Of a DNA stretch of 64,000 nucleotides, positions 57,301-64,000 are shown piece after piece (positions within the stretch are counted from its first letter, which is position 1; the number at the start of each line of letters is the position of its first letter). Position numbers and translations under genes: made by a program. A model generated the notes under the pieces. It was not told where the DNA came from and did no database searches. It saw only the letters and a list, made by a program, of their open reading frames with translations. Source of the DNA: Gordius sp. MW1 (lineage: Eukaryota; Nematomorpha; Gordioida; Gordea; Gordiidae); assembly GCA_964036665.1 (NCBI GenBank), contig OZ038528.1, forward strand, positions 20,509,245-20,573,244. Direction: 5' to 3'.

Positions 57301-58791
57301 AAAATAAGTTTTATTGCTATTAATTGTTTGAAAGAAGGATTTGTATTATAAACCTTATTTTTGCAGTTAATTAATAAAAGTATCACATGGGTAAAATACA
57401 TTGGAATATTTAATTGAATATAATTTAAAAATTTAATGTTGTAATAACTTTAGGGATGGGGGTTATCCACGTGATAGGGGTTTTACTGATGCATTTTAAT
57501 ATAACTGATTTTTTGGCAGAAATATCTACCACGCTTTTGCCCGTTAAATTTGACGGCACCGATACTTCGATAAATGGTCTAGATGGGTTATCCTCTAAAA
57601 ATAACGATTAATAATAAACTTAAAACATAAGAATTGATTAAATTTAGGAACTTCATTATGAGATCTCTTAACCCTCGAGAGTATTCCTAGTATTCGTGGG
57701 GTATAACTCTACCCCACTTTTTAACTTCTTATAACTTTTAAAGTATTCCTTTAAAACCTTTGAAATTTTAAACATATGTTTATAAAGGTCTTAAGATTGA
57801 TGGTATAAATTTTGATATAAATCTAATCAACATTAAAAACTTATTAACAATTTTCTGGATCCCCATTTTTATTCTGGTTATTTTAGAGCTTCCCCTCATT
57901 TTACCTCTTGACATCATATACCCTAAAATAAATTAAAATAAACGTGATTTTTTATTAAAAGAATGTTCATAATGTATTAAAAACACAAATTGTAAAAGAT
58001 ATCTTCATATAAAAAAATACATACATTTTTTCATATAGAAAAACTTACTTGAGAGTATTCGTGGGGTATAACAAAACCCCACGAGCCAAAAAGCTTCTAT
58101 ATTTTTAAAAGTTTTAAGCCAAAACCTATATAATTTTCACCTAACTTAGTTCTGATAAAATATTAAGCTACTGAAAAAACCAGATTCATTAGACTTAAAT
58201 TGCGTTTTATATTTAAATTTATAATTTGCGTGGGGTACCAAAATACCCCACGAATAATCTCGAGGGTTAACTAACAACATACTTAGAAATTATATGATGA
58301 AACTTTTCAACTTCGACTTTGTATAAAACGAAGAATAATTTATATATAAAACTCTTTATTAAATAGCAAAGTGTTAAAGCTAAACTGTTAGAAATCAAGT
58401 AAATCTATATTGATTCTTATACATTGAACCATAACATTTTGTAAATTTTATCGCAGAATAGTCTTGCTAATTAAATTTTTTATAAACATTTTTCAACCCA
58501 TGCTTTATATTTATAGCATCCTTATAAAAGCTTTAATTCAACAAATAAATGGCATTGCCACAAGCAAGGATTACAAATGCTCTGCTCTGCCACCTCCTGG
58601 CTAAATTCTAACATAATACATTTAAGTTAATACTTAATAATTAATCTATATATACCTAATAAAAAGTTGAGAATTGTGAGTTTTTCGGCATTATTTGCTA
58701 TATTTGGATAAGTGAAAATGGCTGTACTATGATATTCTTGCAATATGGCGACTAAAACGGCGATGATCAAATATTTGTTGCAGATTGACAT
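44806..58791 (-). CDS. VEGFR/PDGFR-class receptor tyrosine kinase, 18 exons
   Basis: Single-pass cell-surface receptor that binds a growth-factor ligand outside and signals by tyrosine phosphorylation. Exons (minus strand): 58791-58656, 57594-57449, 57122-56909, 56163-55879, 55315-55152, 54474-54282, 54057-53699, 53637-53484, 53322-53162, 53055-52911, 52650-52423, 51995-51858, 49029-48892, 48414-48275, 47791-47669, 47117-47047, 46018-45878, 45391-44806. Every junction is GT..AG and all 17 phases agree; total 3522 nt, 1173 aa. Layout: signal peptide 1-24, four Ig-like domains (about 47-550), TM about 561-586, kinase about 646-985 split by an insert of about 95 residues, Ser-rich tail. Class is shown by [12 protein letters not shown] in Ig2, EFPRNRL before the kinase, [20 protein letters not shown], the split kinase and DFGLSKDVY. 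The frame is intact, so it is probably functional. A VEGFR-like or PVR-like name is reasonable; orthology needs a tree. Confidence 0.95.
45878..53055 (-). CDS. RTK exons 10-17: juxtamembrane and split kinase domain
   Basis: Gly-loop GEGAFG (about 657-662), catalytic Lys in VAVK (about 685), helix-C Glu in ISEFKIM (about 702), hinge MEYCAHGNL, kinase insert in exons 12-14, catalytic loop HRDLACRN (about 870-877), DFG (about 890-892), an activation-loop Tyr in LQYVKK, KWMAIE (about 914-919) and [16 protein letters not shown]. All catalytic residues are present. The usual APE reads AIE: the Pro is Ile, while the Glu that contacts the conserved Arg is kept. Confidence 0.95.
46380..46826. mobile_element. 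MITE with long terminal inverted repeats in RTK intron 16
   Basis: GGGGGCGTTCGTGATGACGC at the left is inverted at the right end. Imperfect pairing continues about 130 bp, through GAAATTTATCATAT and its partner. Non-coding. Confidence 0.85.
47921..48053. mobile_element. 133-bp foldback MITE with an 8-bp target duplication, RTK intron 14
   Basis: Arms: TCGCCGAAAACCATCTCGCC and its inverse, about 50 bp each. It is flanked by a perfect AGATTTTA on both sides (47913-47920 and 48054-48061). Confidence 0.9.
49250..49895 (-). repeat. Tandem duplication of about 325 bp in RTK intron 12
   Basis: Two adjacent copies (starting about 49250 and 49573) share phrases such as TTGCACATATGTTTATATTA, AACTCAAGCTGTCCAATGTT and CTATGGTTGACCTCACATCT, with few differences. 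Confidence 0.9.
51235..51665. repeat. TATTATATTTATTGTAT minisatellite in RTK intron 12
   Basis: Degenerate short-period repeat of TATTATAT and TTATTGTAT for over 400 bp. It is preceded at about 51120-51183 by a right-end fragment of the CATGGGCGTAGCCA MITE family (CCTGGCTACGCCCATG). Confidence 0.8.
53162..53322 (-). CDS. RTK exon 9: transmembrane helix
   Basis: [20 protein letters not shown] continues as a hydrophobic stretch of about 25 residues and ends in the basic stop-transfer NNKKK. The C-terminal side is the juxtamembrane start. Confidence 0.95.
53484..57594 (-). CDS. RTK exons 2-8: extracellular Ig-like domains
   Basis: Ig1 (exons 2-3): [14 protein letters not shown] and YTHTGFYQC. 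Ig2 (exon 4): [20 protein letters not shown] and SAYDCVV, the pattern of the ligand-binding second Ig domain of VEGFRs. Ig3 (exons 5-6): [18 protein letters not shown] and NTYKCMV. Ig4 (exons 7-8): [16 protein letters not shown] and [13 protein letters not shown]. Many N-x-S/T sites. Vertebrate VEGFRs have seven Ig domains and PDGFR/KIT five, so this ectodomain of about 550 residues is short. Confidence 0.9.
54681..54843. mobile_element. hAT-type MITE of the CATGGGCGTAGCCA family in RTK intron 5
   Basis: Starts CATGGGCGTAGCCA and ends GCTGGCTACGTG. It is flanked by a perfect AGTGCATC (54673-54680 and 54844-54851). The 86-aa frame here is the translated element. Confidence 0.85.
56571..56619. 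repeat. Interstitial TTAGGG-type tract in RTK intron 3
   Basis: Seven or so GGTTAGGGTTAG-like units with two imperfect ones. Short tracts also occur at 60486-60508 (GGGTTAGGGTTAGGGTTAGG) and 12813-12826 (CTAACCCTAACCC). Confidence 0.9.
57668..58270. mobile_element. piggyBac-type MITE in RTK intron 1
   Basis: Flanked by TTAA on both sides (57668-57671 and 58267-58270). The terminal inverted repeats are CCCTCGAGAGTATTC and GAATAATCTCGAGGG. TTAA target duplication and CCC-starting termini are piggyBac hallmarks. GTGGGGTA and TACCCCAC phrases recur inside. No transposase. Confidence 0.8.
58656..58791 (-). CDS. RTK exon 1: signal peptide
   Basis: Starts at ATG 58791: [20 protein letters not shown], a short polar start and a hydrophobic core, with probable cleavage after HSTA. 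Donor TTAG|GTATAT leaves phase 1, which matches exon 2. An in-frame ATG further upstream exists, but this one gives a standard signal peptide. Confidence 0.85.
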
Positions 58792-59569
58792 GGAATGAAG
58801 CTTGTTTATAAGCAATTTTAGCCGATATCTTTTATAAAATTTCACTGTCCACATCTGTAAAAAAACATCAAACTTAAGCTTAAAATGCTTGGAAATAGAT
58901 ATAAATATTTTCAAAAATAATTTATCAACTGGGTTAATATATATTAAACTTTTCTATTTGATTTCGACTTTAGGAATTCACATCAAATTATAACAATTGA
59001 GTTATATATAATGGTGTCGCTATAAAAATTCTGATTTTTTAAGGAAATAGAAAAAATTTTCTCCCTCGCATTCCAATCCTGGTTATGCCCATGCTAATTT
59101 TTACATTTAAAGACATTTAAAAATTCGAAATAATGTAATATATATATCATCAAACATTCAAAATCTAAATTCAATACCTTTAACGTCCCACATTACTTTT
59201 TCATAAAATAGTTGTATTTATATAAATAATCTCAAAATGACTCAAATAATATTAATTATATTAAACCTAGGTAAATAATCGGACCTCGACAGAGCTTCTT
59301 CTGTGCTCAGCTGTTATTTGTTAAGTCTTAAATCAAGGCTATTTTAAACTATTTAAAGTAGTAGTATTTTTTTGCTATGCAATTCTGGTTATAACGTTAG
59401 ACGGGGTCAGACTTTTTCATAAAATACGGTGGCGAGAGTTGCAGAGCAATTTAAGAAAACCATATGATTTTGTTAATTTTTTCAACATATTACTTAAATT
59501 AAATATTATTTGTTATTTCTACTAGCTTGGATTCCCTTTAGTAAACTCAGATGCTTATTGTTTATTATA
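58792..59569. other. 5' flank of the receptor kinase gene
   Basis: Presumed promoter region; no TATA or other element that I can support. A CCTGGTTATGCCCATG at about 59077 looks like a MITE right end. Confidence 0.4.
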
Positions 59570-59577
59570 CTGGTAGG

Positions 59578-59742
59578 CATGGGCGTAGCCAGCATTGGGA
59601 TTAGAGGGGGGCAATAATGATTTAGGGAGGGGCAAAATGATCCTTTTTTGAAATTTTAGCCATAATTTTATATTTTAGCAAATTTTTGGATTTAGAGGGG
59701 AGCAGCGGCCCCTCCCTGCCCCCCCCCCTGGCTACGCCCATG
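59578..59742. mobile_element. hAT-type MITE of the CATGGGCGTAGCCA family, 165 bp
   Basis: Perfect terminal CATGGGCGTAGCCAG and CTGGCTACGCCCATG, with a perfect 8-bp duplication CTGGTAGG on both sides (59570-59577 and 59743-59750). Confidence 0.95.
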
Positions 59743-60135
59743 CTGGTAGGTCACCCAAATCAAATTTTAAAGTTTTTGGCATATGACTCATGAGTCATAC
59801 TTAAACTTATGCGCCTTTAGCGATAGTTCTAGTGCAATGGGTGAAATTCAAGGCTATTTTCAAGGTACAAGAGCTCAGTCAGGATTTTATTAGGTGGGAA
59901 TTTATTATTACTTACCCCTAAAATACATTTTTAATTTTAAAAAGATGTAAAACGTTATTTGATATCGTCTATAGGCATAAAACATTTACATGTTAGTTTT
60001 TCAATTATCCAGCGATAGTAATCTATTATTTTCGTTATGGTGAGACGTGAGATAAAATAATTCACAAAAATTCTTAATAATACCAATCCATTTATTGATA
60101 TTTGGCCATGAAAGACTGTGCCAAGTCTCTTGAAT

Positions 60136-60257
60136 GGTGTTGTTAAAACGGCTGAGTTTTGTTACGTCGACTAAACATCCAACCTAAGGTTTTTTGGTCT
60201 GTTATTCTTAGTCGCATTAAAAGACCAAAAGTGTACACAGCCGTTTTTACAGCACTC
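60136..60257. mobile_element. Short MITE related to 9073-9273
   Basis: GGTGTTGTTAAAACGGCTGA at the left is matched by the inverse of ACAGCCGTTTTTACAGCACT at the right. The internal phrases GTCGACTAAAC and AAAGACCAAAAGTG are as in the longer copy. Confidence 0.75.
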
Positions 60258-60281
60258 CTCTCGAGCTTTGAAAAGCTGCCC

Positions 60282-60524
60282 TTATTCGGCCATGTAGTTA
60301 TCGGGAGACATGCTATTAATTGCTAGACCAATGTTACACGATCCAAATTCTTGTACTGTATAAGCGATCTGACATTCCATTTTCTTATTCGATCCAAAAA
60401 ATAACGAAGCGCCGATCATAAGAAATAAACATAATTTCTTACTCACGTTTTCATATTGTGATTTCGGTCTCGCAAGGGCAGGTTTTGTAGGGTTAGGGTT
60501 AGGGTTAGGTCTTTTTAGGTTCAA
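60282..60524 (-). CDS. Small open frame with a hydrophobic segment, doubtful
   Basis: 80-aa minus-strand frame. Its first part translates the telomere-like tract (NPNPNP). The rest reads KKLCLFLMIGASLFFG, a possible membrane or signal segment, then KKMECQIAYTVQEFGSCNIG and a short tail. The second half falls in a perfect inverted repeat. I do not recognise it. It could be an exon fragment of a secreted protein or a chance frame; no upstream promoter or splice context was found. Confidence 0.25.
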   Translation of the reverse strand: MNLKRPNPNPNPTKPALARPKSQYENVSKKLCLFLMIGASLFFGSNKKMECQIAYTVQEFGSCNIGLAINSMSPDNYMAE

Positions 60525-60612
60525 GATACATAATTACTTTCTTTGGATCGAATAAGAAAATGGAATGTCAGATCGCTTATACAGTACAAGAATTTGGATC
60601 GTGTAACATTGG
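60328..60612. repeat. Perfect 71-bp inverted repeat around a telomere-like tract
   Basis: Arms 60328-60398 and 60542-60612 are exact inverses (for example TTTGGATCGAATAAGAAAAT on the right). The 143-bp spacer includes GGGTTAGGGTTAGGGTTAGG. The right arm runs directly into Rep-B sequence (AATTGCTATGCA). Confidence 0.9.
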
Positions 60613-60665
60613 CCTAATTGCTATGCATATGCAAATTATGGGGCTCGCTTTGGTTGTCCTATCTG

Positions 60666-61364
60666 TCCTGCCCATATTTTAATTATGATTTTTAGTTGCC
60701 ATATGGTGACATATGCTTCTGTAAAAGACTTTTTTCCGCACCCCCCCCCCCCTTTAAATTGAACGGCAAATGTCCTACGTTTATATGAAGTATGGAAAAG
60801 TTTTGTATGAACAACACCACAGAACTAGGCGCAGGTGCGAATTTTTATATAAAATTTTCGTTGGCTTTTATATAAATGTAGAATATGGAGAATATGATAG
60901 GGCGCTGGAACATTCTATATCGACAGGCCTTTTAAGCGAATTTGTAAATAGGAAAATAATATAAACATTCACCAAAAAAATTTAAAAATTACACACACAA
61001 AATCATTAAACCTTTGAGGTACCTATAAAGATTCTTTATGCCAATTTGAATTATTTTTATTTAATATTATTATTTATAATCAATGAAATGATACGCGCCT
61101 GCTAAGGTAAGTTCAAGTAAAATTTACAAAATTTTAATTGATGGTAATATAATAAAAACTATTTCGCCGGCTTTGATCGCTCACATGCCTAAGCGAACAT
61201 AAATGTAGATTGTCATTAGTCCTGCAAAATTGATTTTCTTCAGCCCTAGTCCTGCCCAAGCCCTAAGTTTTAATTTGCCTGAAACCCATTTTATAAAAAA
61301 AGATATATCAAACAGTATAAATAAACTTTTTAGTTAGTTTCTCTTTTATTTAAGTTATGATAGC
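60666..61364. other. Non-coding, with a C-run and a possible element start
   Basis: A C-run at 60738 is followed by a Rep-A-like CTACGTTTATATGAAGTATG. Near 61220 an AGTCCTGCAAAATTGATTTT resembles the left end of the AGAGCCCTGCA family; its right end may be near 61985 (GCAAGCCTCTAATTGCAG). Confidence 0.35.
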
Positions 61365-61671
61365 CGTGGGCTTAGCCAGCTTTGGAATTAAAGGGGGGCA
61401 ATAATAATTTAGGGAGGGGTTAAATGAACATTTTTTGAAATTTTAGCCATAGTTTTAATGAATTTCAACATTTTTTTAGATTTAGAGGAGGGCAGCCGCC
61501 CCTCCCTGCCCCAGCCAGCTTTGGAATTAAAGGGGGGCAATAATAATTTAAAGAGGGGCAAAATGAACATTTTTTAAAATTTTAGCCATAGTTTTAATGA
61601 ATTTCAACATTTTTTTTAGATTTAGAGGGGGGCAGCCGCTCCTCCCTGCCCCCCCCCTGGCTACGCCCATG
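61365..61671. mobile_element. CATGGGCGTAGCCA-family MITE with internal duplication
   Basis: Starts CGTGGGCTTAGCCAGC and ends CTGGCTACGCCCATG. Flanks ATGATAGC (61357-61364) and TTGATAGC (61672-61679) match at seven of eight positions. The interior AGCTTTGGAATTAAAGGGGG … GCAGCCGC(C/T) block is present twice (about 61378-61507 and 61515-61640). Confidence 0.85.
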
Positions 61672-62805
61672 TTGATAGCTACTATGGATATTATACTAGA
61701 ATAACGTTTCTGATTTTGATCAAAAAATTGTTATAGAAACGGGGGAGGGGTTGGAGTTTAAAAGCATACCTTTGTACGCTGTACGAAGGTATTTGTTTTA
61801 TATCGAGTAGGGTTTTATTATATCAAAAAATTAATTAGTTGGGATTTAATTCGGATTAGGCTCGATTTTCAAGTCGGGTCGCCATATCAGGTCCGACTCG
61901 ATTTGAGGCTAAATTATTATGTTAAATTTATCCCGAATCGGACCGGAAACCTCTTGGCCGGGCCGGGATCGGGCTGTCTGAGCAAGCCTCTAATTGCAGA
62001 CTATTAACATAGACCTGTAAATAGGTGATATTAATGTGTAGTCAGGGCTTTATATCATATTATTGGTCGGTCCCAGACGGGCTTAACAATTAATGTAACC
62101 GGCTCGGGCGGACCTCAGATTTTTTTAACGGACTTGAATGGCCCTGATGTTTAAAAACGGGCTTGAACGGGCCAGAGATTATTTAAACGGTCAAAAAAGG
62201 TCCTTATGATTTTTATTAAATATATAGATTTAATTTTTTAAACCTCTAATTTTGTATATCTTGCACTTGTAGCATTCATTCGTTTTTCAAGCGCTAAATT
62301 TGGCTTTAAAACGTTTTTATTCTATTTGCTATAGATTTTCGTTTACATAATTTTAGATTATAGCTTCTTATAATCTTTTATAAGTATTCAATTAAGTTTA
62401 TTTTACAAATTTTACTAGTATAATTATTATTAGTGCCATATAATTTATGTTTTTTTATCAATAGGTCAAAAAATAAATCAAATTTTTGGGAAATTTATAA
62501 TGTATTGGGCCGGGCGCGGAGTTCGTAAAAAATTTGAACGGGCTTGGGCGTGCCTGACGTTAGTCTAAACGAGTAAAGACGGGCTTGAAAAATTTAAGGA
62601 CGGCCCAGGTGGGCTTAAAAAATTTACGGGCGGGCTCGGACAGGCCTTGAAGTTTGTAAAATGGGTACGGACGAATCGACCTTCTAAAAACGGTCGCAGA
62701 TCTCTAATTCGTTTATTATTACTTTTTAAATACCTAAATTAACAATAGCGGTTGAAAAAGCATTTATATGAGTTGTCGAAATGTATTTTAACAACTAATA
62801 ATCAG
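61672..62805. repeat. CCGGGC-rich dispersed islands, non-coding
   Basis: GC islands at about 61865-61985, 62080-62190 and 62505-62690, with degenerate GGGCTTGAACGGGCC and GGACGGGCTTGA phrases, separated by AT-rich sequence. They belong to the same low-complexity family as the islands at 4.4, 5.0, 8.7, 41.1 and 44.2 kb. No gene. Confidence 0.5.
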
Positions 62806-62968
62806 ATGGGCGAAGCCAGGGGAAGCAGGATGGACAGCTAACAATCGAGCCAAATTTTTAATAAATTTGTGAAATTTGCTTATTTTTCATATTTATTATA
62901 AAATCAGTAATTTGATTTTCATTTTATTTTCTCTTTTCAAAAAATATTTTGCTCTGGCTACGCTCATG
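62806..62968. mobile_element. Probable CATGGGCGTAGCCA-family MITE, diverged
   Basis: Starts AGATGGGCGAAGCCAGG and ends TCTGGCTACGCTCATG. The flanks match weakly. The interior is AT-rich. Confidence 0.5.
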
Positions 62969-64000
62969 ATATTTCACAACTACACCTTTGCGCTCGTTTA
63001 CAAAATTATTCCTTCTCTAATTTTTGCGATAACAATAACAAACTCGGTCACTTTTGTATGTCATCAAAAATAAAAGGAAGGTGCCCTTGAAATAATGCTT
63101 GCTTTGTTGTCTGGAAAATCAACCGTTTAAAATTACTCATTTGCAGGCAAAATGGGAAAATACAAGGTCCCCCACTTTGCCTGCACGAAAGAAGTGAGAG
63201 CACTTAAAATATAAATTTAAAGATTTTGTATCATCCAATAGATGAAGTTTAAAATTAAACTAAAAAATAATATATTTATAGCCACAGGGGAAAAGTTTTT
63301 TCGAAGTCTTTTAATTTTTAGAAAATGGAATTTATATTAACTAAAAAAATTACATGGATATTTTTTGTTTTTTATCGTCATAATTATCAAATTTCTAAGA
63401 TAGGAGAACAAACAAAGTTACATAGGCTCATGGGTATAAATATCCTGTTTTTAAGATCGGGGGATGTAAATTTTTTTTAAACTCTGACAATTTTATAAAT
63501 CAGGAAAAAACAAAATTTTACACTCATACCTAGCTACGACCTAACATATTTACAGAGCAGAGGCGACCTATTTAAATTGAAGTTTACAACTTTATAAAGA
63601 TTTCTTAGAACTTATAAAATTAAGCTTATGGTCTCCACTCCTTTATAAATACAAAAAATCATTTTCAAACTTTTTAATATTCCTCCAAAACAGTCCAAAT
63701 CCAGGCCAAATCCATTGGCCAGATTAATATTAAATCTATTTATGCTTACTTCTTCAAATAAAATACTAAAATAAGTCAATTATAACGTTTAAATAATGAA
63801 TTGATAAGAAAACATCTATAATGATTGCATTAGATAAGTTGTAGGGTTGGTAAGAGCCTGTTTGAAAATTTAATATGTTTTACATTTTAATTTTTTGATT
63901 TTAAACAAAATATTTTCATAGGTTGTGTATTATTAATTGTTAAATCCAAACTCAACCATCTTGCAAATTTGTGATAATGTGCAAAGATTGAGAGTTTGGC
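62969..64000. other. AT-rich end of window
   Basis: No coding or repeat feature that I can support. A 65-aa frame ending at 63073 is chance. Confidence 0.45.

Overview
This 64 kb window is AT-rich nuclear DNA from a metazoan, most likely an invertebrate. The host genes have spliceosomal introns, and one of them is a VEGFR/PDGFR-class receptor tyrosine kinase, a family restricted to animals. Most of the sequence between genes is transposon-derived. Short interstitial TTAGGG-type tracts are present but do not identify a clade, and I cannot name the organism.

Host genes. (1) Ribosomal protein eL37 (RPL37), minus strand, 10269-10669: four exons separated by three introns of only 37-40 nt. (2) An unrecognised secreted, N-glycosylated protein, plus strand, 24416-27628. 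I model it as five exons; the spliced frame is 844 aa with a signal peptide encoded across intron 1. (3) An SLC35G-type (EamA/DMT) transporter, minus strand, 30724-31881, whose start codon must lie in an exon upstream. (4) A VEGFR/PDGFR-like receptor tyrosine kinase, minus strand, 44806-58791. I resolved 18 exons with every splice phase consistent: 1173 aa with a signal peptide, four recognisable Ig-like domains, a transmembrane helix, a split kinase and a Ser-rich tail. Two isolated coding-like pieces, at 40394-40486 and 60282-60524, are doubtful.

Mobile DNA, left to right. 1-195 is the first copy of a pyrimidine-rich repeat (Rep-A). 1109-6870 is a large palindromic element whose right arm is split by two later insertions, one of them a 3.8 kb hAT-like element with tandem arrays. 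8.3-9.3 kb holds two small inverted-repeat elements. 11.4-13.1, 20.3-24.3 and 34.4-37.0 kb are mosaics of three interspersed repeats (Rep-A, Rep-B, Rep-C) with tRNA-like segments. 13.5-14.6 kb is a non-autonomous Helitron, followed by a decayed Helitron replicase/helicase (14.7-15.4 kb). 15.6-17.8 kb is a decayed Ty3/gypsy element with a second Helitron inserted in it. 18.5-20.0 kb (plus) and 37.0-38.9 kb (minus) are two decayed gypsy elements that share one LTR family. 28.0-29.3 kb is a decayed retroelement of uncertain class. The introns and flanks of the kinase gene carry several MITEs, some with intact target-site duplications.

There is no operon-like organisation: the genes are independent and separated by transposon debris. 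The clearest new material is the unknown secreted glycoprotein, the compact four-Ig kinase receptor, the very short RPL37 introns and the layered transposon insertions. I saw no convincing novel defence or other multi-gene system.
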